From Ganoderma boninense (lineage: Eukaryota > Basidiomycota > Agaricomycetes > Polyporales > Polyporaceae), in NCBI GenBank assembly GCA_002900995.3, contig CM035306.1, forward strand, positions 1,984,001 through 2,048,000: DNA of 64,000 nt, written 5' to 3'. Of this stretch, positions 59,322 to 64,000 are shown piece by piece. The notes below the pieces were generated by a model. It was given only the letters and a program-made list of their open reading frames with translations, did no database searches and was not told the DNA's origin. Made by a program: the position numbers and the translations under genes. The number at the start of each line of letters is the position of its first letter. Position 1 is the stretch's first letter.

Positions 59322-62300
59322 CCTTGTTTGCTGCAAGTCGTTTTCCTTTCCGGGCTCATCAAGCCGGTCACCAGCGGATCGCTCGGTTGCCACGCATAAC
59401 GACCACGGCGCCCTCATCGACCTGGGTCCCTGCGTCCACGTCGCCGCCGCCTCCAGAACGCCGGGGCCATATTGCGCGCACTTGAATGCCGAAGCAGCTC
59501 TCTCCCCGCGGGACGACATCGGGCGCGATATTCCCCAGTCGAGGTATTATTGTATCGCAGGCTGTATACGTACACAGCGGACTGCAGCGGACCATTTCTT
59601 CGCGTATTCTACATATCCCTCCTTTTTTGCGCCGATCCACCCGCGTTTCCTCATCGCTCATCCTCCGCACCGTCATCTTCAAACTGACTGCACGCAAACC
59701 CCGACAACTCTACATCATGCATATTATTTATTCCTACCACACACATTATAGCTCTTGTCGCATCGCCTGGTGTCTACGTCGCATTTTTCGAGCCCACAAC
59801 CCCACATACCCAGATCCTCATCGCCAGCTACGTATACTCTCTATCCCAATCTGCCCAACATCCAGTTTTGTCGTCGGTCTTGTTCTGTCCGTCTGCCTCT
59901 CTCAATCTCTCTGTCATACTCTATGTGTTGTCATATCTACTACATCCCTCGTTCTCTGTATCAGCATCTCCGCTAGTCTTATTGAATTGAATCTCAATCT
60001 CTCCGTTTTCCTGGGTACATTTCTGTCTGCCATGGTCAGGTCTGCGCACTGGTCCTTGAGCGAGTCACCCTTGTGCGCGCCCACAACGGGACTTGCAAGC
60101 TCGCTACCTCGAGTATTCATGCACGCGAATTCGTTATCGATGCTCCAGGATACTATTGGAGGACAAGGCATAGATTTGATAAGGCTCGGTCACTGGGCGC
60201 TTGCAGACTCGTCCGTGACCATGAACTTGAAGCTTCCGACATCCGCACGGCGTTCGTTCTCCTTCCAACAACCCTGGTTTTCTTCCCGTGTCCCGCCGTT
60301 GCTAGGATCAACGTTTACTCGAGGACAACCCTCCACAGATGGTCGCAGACGTCTTGAGACTTAAGTGATTTATCGCCCCCGGTGTAAGCACCTTGGCACC
60401 TTTACAGAGGTATTTTTCCGCCGTTTCTGCCAGCTATCTAAGGTGACATGCACTGTTGGGAGTAGTAGTATTCTTTTAGATTCACTCGCTGCAGACGCTA
60501 TGAGCAAAAGACGAACCATTGCATCAAGGCTCGACAAGACACACCTGTTTGTTACTGATGTGGCGTCTGGAGGATCTTCCATCCATCCTTTTATCCAACT
60601 ACCGGAGGTCATTGGGGGAACACAGGTGTTGATAACAATTGCTTGCGGTTAATAGAGTTTGTGGGGTAGGCCAGTCGACGTTGCCCTCGAAGTTGATCCG
60701 GCCACTGACATGTTCAACTAACCCTCACTTTGCCAATCCGCCTGCATTCCACCCGCGTTTCCAGGCCACGTCAACGCGACTGGCGTTCTCTCTGACAAAT
60801 CCCGGCCTTTGGTCGTTGGTACCCCTGGGTGGAAATACGACCGACATTACAGTCTTCCAAGGTTTCTCCAGAGGCGGCGCGTTCTATTCACCCAACGACA
60901 GCTTGCATGGGAGGCGCCACACGAGTAGTGACATCATCGGTCTCGCAGGAATACTCCCGGCCGCCGATCCTGAGGAAGATGTTGAAAGCTTCGATCACAC
61001 CGGGTGGGGGTATTCCTCTGCTGGTCCGTGATGTTGTATGTGAGCACATCTCTCTCGATATCTGCCGAGTTCTAACAACACTCCATTGAAGTGGGTGATT
61101 ACACAGACCCACCCAGAGCGCATCTGACCAAGGAGAAATGCACCAATTTGGTAATAACCTGAATAACCATTCTTGATCGGGCATTCACTAACTATGAGCG
61201 TACCATTGCACCTAAGAAGCAACCTGTCTAGGGCGTTTCACTTGGTGAGCACTCTGCCTGAAATCGAATGTCGTAAAAGTTAAAACCGCCTTTCGTCTTC
61301 CACTCAAACCCCCACTATTGACATTGACTCTCACAAAGTGTGCGCGCGCGCAAGGGGTCACGACAATGTCGGGTTTGTCGACATGTCGAGCTCCGAGGGA
61401 ATCAGTCACGCAGTCCAAAGAGCGTTAGCGTCCTTGACTTCTCGTTCAAAGTTGAAGATGCACGAACGGTGAATGGAATGCTCAAGAACAACAGTAACTT
61501 CTATATTACGGTGAGTCCTAGCGTGAAAATATGTTGATGGACTTCTCGTGCAGATGGCACATTCGAATTTCGCATCGAGACTTTAAGATACTAGCTAGGT
61601 CCGATCAATTACGCCCTGGACAGCCTCTTCTCCTCTTCTCACTACTGATATCACCCTCTCACATTGTAGTCTGGCCAGAAGACATGCTGTGCCCCGGCCA
61701 GAAGGCTTTCCGGGGGCCGCTGTGGTCGTGCACCGGTCACGCGAATCATCCAAGGGAACGTCTAATGACTAGTAAGGTAAGAAATCATTTCTACCCTCAT
61801 ATCATACCTTCTTATCCCCTGTTTGACATTTTATGTGCTGTCTGTAGAATCGAATATCAACGACACATGGAATGGGCGGACGGCACGCATGCCCGCCATT
61901 AGTGGACCCCATCTATCTGCAGCGGGTACGTCTACTAGCATGAAAGGCCATATGAGGAATTTTGCACGGATGTGTTTATGCATTTTGATGGATGAACGCC
62001 GCATTGTACGAGCATATTACCTGATGGGCATTCCAAGGATGCGTCAGCGATGTTTATCGGCTCCTTGTGACGGTTTTGTTCTCATCAGGGCCTTGCGCGA
62101 TCCGTATCAACGGATTAGCAATGGCAACACCTGTAAACGGAGCCGTCTTGACAGGCCGTTGAATGCAATACCCACCGAGGACTCGAAGGAACGGCAGGAC
62201 GGACTCTCGAGGCGAAAAACTGCCACCTCCGAGAGATGACGTCGTTGATGTTCAACCGAATTGCACTGTAGATGATGGCGTTCCTTTTGACGACCCGTGC

Positions 62301-62862
62301 ACAGCCTGGATGCGCCTTTTCTTGCGCTGCATCTTAGACTTCCTGGCGATTGGGAGGAGTTTAACGCCCACCAGCGGCCATGAAGGTCTACAATGGAATC
62401 CGAAGCTTCTTGAGCCAAATCGCCCCGCCAACGCCGGAGCAAGTCTGCGTACCCCGGAAGTGCAGGCAGCGCCGACCGGCCTGTTCTCAGACTAGAAAGT
62501 TTGTGCCGGTAAAGTTTTGCGATAGGTCCGGGAGGGCCGGAGGTCAATTGCTGGTTCTCCAGGCTGAAACGCCGATCCCGCGTCCTTGTAAGGAGTTCCG
62601 ATCAAAGGACCAGATCCATCCGCCTACCCTCCTGGAATCTGCGGGCGAGTTACGTTTGCATTGTCAGTAGGGTCTCCATCGTAACGATAGCGTCCCAGAG
62701 CCTGATGACGATGCCTGAGAACATTCAGTTCCTTGGGACTGGTCGTCTGACGTGCGTCAGGTAGGTGGAGATGGAGATCTGTACGCCCAGCGCCTCTCCA
62801 TACCAGCGGCAGGATCTGAACGCCTGTACTATCTGAGCACCCATCCTGGCGCTGTCCAACCC
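59322..62862. other. Long stretch with no recognisable gene
   Basis: About 3.5 kb, the longest gap in the window. The first 700 bp are CT/AT-rich (59580-60050, with TCTCTCAATCTCTCT-like runs) and may be 3' UTR and spacer. Between 60,100 and 62,500 there are open segments with plausible splice sites on the + strand, such as the one ending near 61511 at a GTGAGT, but they cannot be joined into a product I recognise. They could be exons of an orphan gene or of a decayed one. Confidence 0.4.
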
Positions 62863-62870
62863 TATATAAG
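62863..62870 (+). promoter_or_regulatory. TATA box of the small membrane-protein gene
   Basis: TATATAAG, 90 bp before the start codon at 62953. This is one of the clearest TATA boxes in the window. Confidence 0.55.
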
Positions 62871-62952
62871 TTGTGGATGGATTGCGTTCACCATCGCAGC
62901 CAGACCTGACAAAGGCCCCCTTCACCTGCCACTTAACATCTCTCCACCGCCG

Positions 62953-63270
62953 ATGTTCACGCTGGCGACCCAACCTCACCGCCAACTCCCAAGAGTCATG
63001 CGCCCCTTGAAGCTGTACGAGCACCCAGACCTCAAGGCAGAGGAGCCCGACGTCTCGCTCCTTACCACCATCTGTTTCGTTCTCACACTCGCCTTGGCCG
63101 GCGCAATACTCGTCCTGAGCGTGTCGTGTCTCCTCTTATGGGACGACTGCAAAACATGTGAGTTTTCTACGTGCTTTTGAATGGGACCCCCGTTGATTTC
63201 TTGTGCAGCATATCCAATCTACACTGCACGGCCACACCTATTAACAGTACAGCAAGTGCTGAAGCGTTGA
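62953..63270 (+). CDS. Predicted small single-pass membrane protein (orphan)
   Basis: Two exons, 62953-63157 and 63209-63270, separated by a 51-bp GTGAGT...TGCAG intron of normal size, give an 88-residue protein. Residues about 1-33 are polar (MFTLATQPHRQLPRVMRPLK, then YEHPDLKAEEPD). Residues about 35-64 form one hydrophobic segment with a central alanine/valine/leucine core (TICFVLTLALAGAILVLSVS). A short polar tail with WDDCKT follows and the stop is at 63268-63270. The upstream TATA box and a good intron support it as a real gene. I know no family for it. Unspliced, the frame would stop at 63178-63180 with a Cys-rich tail, so intron retention would give a slightly shorter product. Confidence 0.5.
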
Positions 63271-64000
63271 TTTACTGCGCGCTTCGATTTTCCACATAGT
63301 CTTCCCTTTCCCTTGGTTCTTGTCTTTGGTGAGCTCACAGGGACTTTCCATGCGCCATATTCCTGGCTGATAACATTGTGTAGCCCGCTTTGTAGATTGC
63401 ACCATTGTATCAATAGGTCTGCTCAACCACTCATCCGCCGCCCGCTCGATTTTGGCTATCGGGCGCTGTACTACGCCGCTGCATGATTACTGGCTTTAGA
63501 ACTGTAGATTGGTCGCACATGACTGGATTTCCGAGAGGGTTTGTAAGAGGAGACCATGTATATCTACTAGATTCTCATAGCACTCGCTCGCTTGGCTTAA
63601 TGCGTTAATCTTATTGCATTTCATATCATTGTTCTCTCTTCCATACCGACGAATGGACAGGTTGCCGAACAAGAGGTTGGCTTCGCCTCTTCGCTCGCAA
63701 TCCCTTTGCCACTTGTCTGCTCCGACAGTACGCGAGCTCCGACTATTCGGTCCAGGAGGGGTGCTGTCAACGGACCCTATCGCTACGTATACCGGTTTTG
63801 TGCGTCTGGGGCGCAACGCTCACCACATTTGTCGATGAACGTGGGCGACAAGCAAGCGCGAGCACGGTACGGCAGCCGCCGTCATGAGCATCCGGTCAAG
63901 GACGGCCAAGATGGAGGGTTGTGCGCGGGAAGGGATTTACCCACAAAGTCAGCAGAGTACAGTCCTCGGAGTGAGCTCGGGTATAACCAGTAAGGTAGCC
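63271..64000. other. Terminal stretch with no supported gene
   Basis: The last 730 bp contain only short frames on both strands without domains. Part of a gene reaching beyond the window cannot be excluded. Confidence 0.35.

Noticed and set aside
59486..60364. A 292-codon + strand frame after the EST1/PIN gene.
   Set aside because: It begins at a non-ATG codon and runs through CT-rich spacer. The hydrophobic part comes from CTC/TCT repeats; no coherent protein.
60100..61520. Fragments such as SFSFQQPWFSS near 60,260 and SVLDFSFKVEDA near 61,430 vaguely suggested an H-type lectin-like gene.
   Set aside because: The fragments are in different frames, cannot be joined by clear introns and lack the conserved tryptophan pattern. 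Too weak to call.

Overview
The window looks like nuclear DNA of a mushroom-forming basidiomycete (Agaricomycetes). The genes are split by many short GT-AG introns of roughly 50-60 bp, lie close together on both strands, and encode typical basidiomycete families: a P450, an SDR, SulP transporters, a DUF6589 protein and a RecQ-like helicase. No prokaryotic operon signals, CRISPR array, rRNA or convincing tRNA gene was seen. All products were recognised by eye from translated exons; no database search was possible. CDS coordinates are start codon to stop codon and include introns.

Left part (1-20.8 kb) is ordinary chromosome: the 3' end of a probable TRAPP subunit gene (Trs65-like), a P450, the 25S rRNA methyltransferase Bmt2, mitochondrial D-lactate dehydrogenase, mitochondrial ribosomal protein uL15m, a 5'-nucleotidase-family phosphoesterase, a small membrane protein, the telomere/PIKK-chaperone factor Tel2, an MFS transporter and a disordered protein.

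The most notable object is a 7,596-bp element at 21,435-29,030. It is bounded by a perfect 9-bp direct repeat (GTTTGTCCC, a candidate target-site duplication) and by about 160-bp terminal inverted repeats. Each repeat contains a nested hairpin whose stems differ between the two ends by matching changes. Inside are only two genes, both intact and divergent from one 233-bp intergenic region: a 1,182-aa DUF6589 protein and a 946-aa RecQ-family helicase with a long proline-rich tail. The element sits 33 bp beyond the stop codon of a GH63 glucosidase I gene. I read it as a complete, fairly young DNA transposon in which DUF6589 may be the transposase and the helicase an accessory factor.

The right part (29-50 kb) holds GH63 and then a palindromic gene block: NYN nuclease and SulP transporter on the + strand, facing a second SulP and a second NYN on the - strand. 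Both pairs are clear paralogues; the NYN pair keeps its first intron position and the SulP pair keeps its TATA promoter. TACO1/YebC lies between the two transporters and STRAP (WD40) between the second transporter and the second NYN gene. A foldback repeat of about 235 bp follows the first NYN gene.

The last part (50-64 kb) holds a mitochondrially targeted SDR, an EST1/SMG-type protein with a C-terminal PIN domain, a 3.5-kb stretch with no recognisable gene, and a small TATA-driven single-pass membrane protein.
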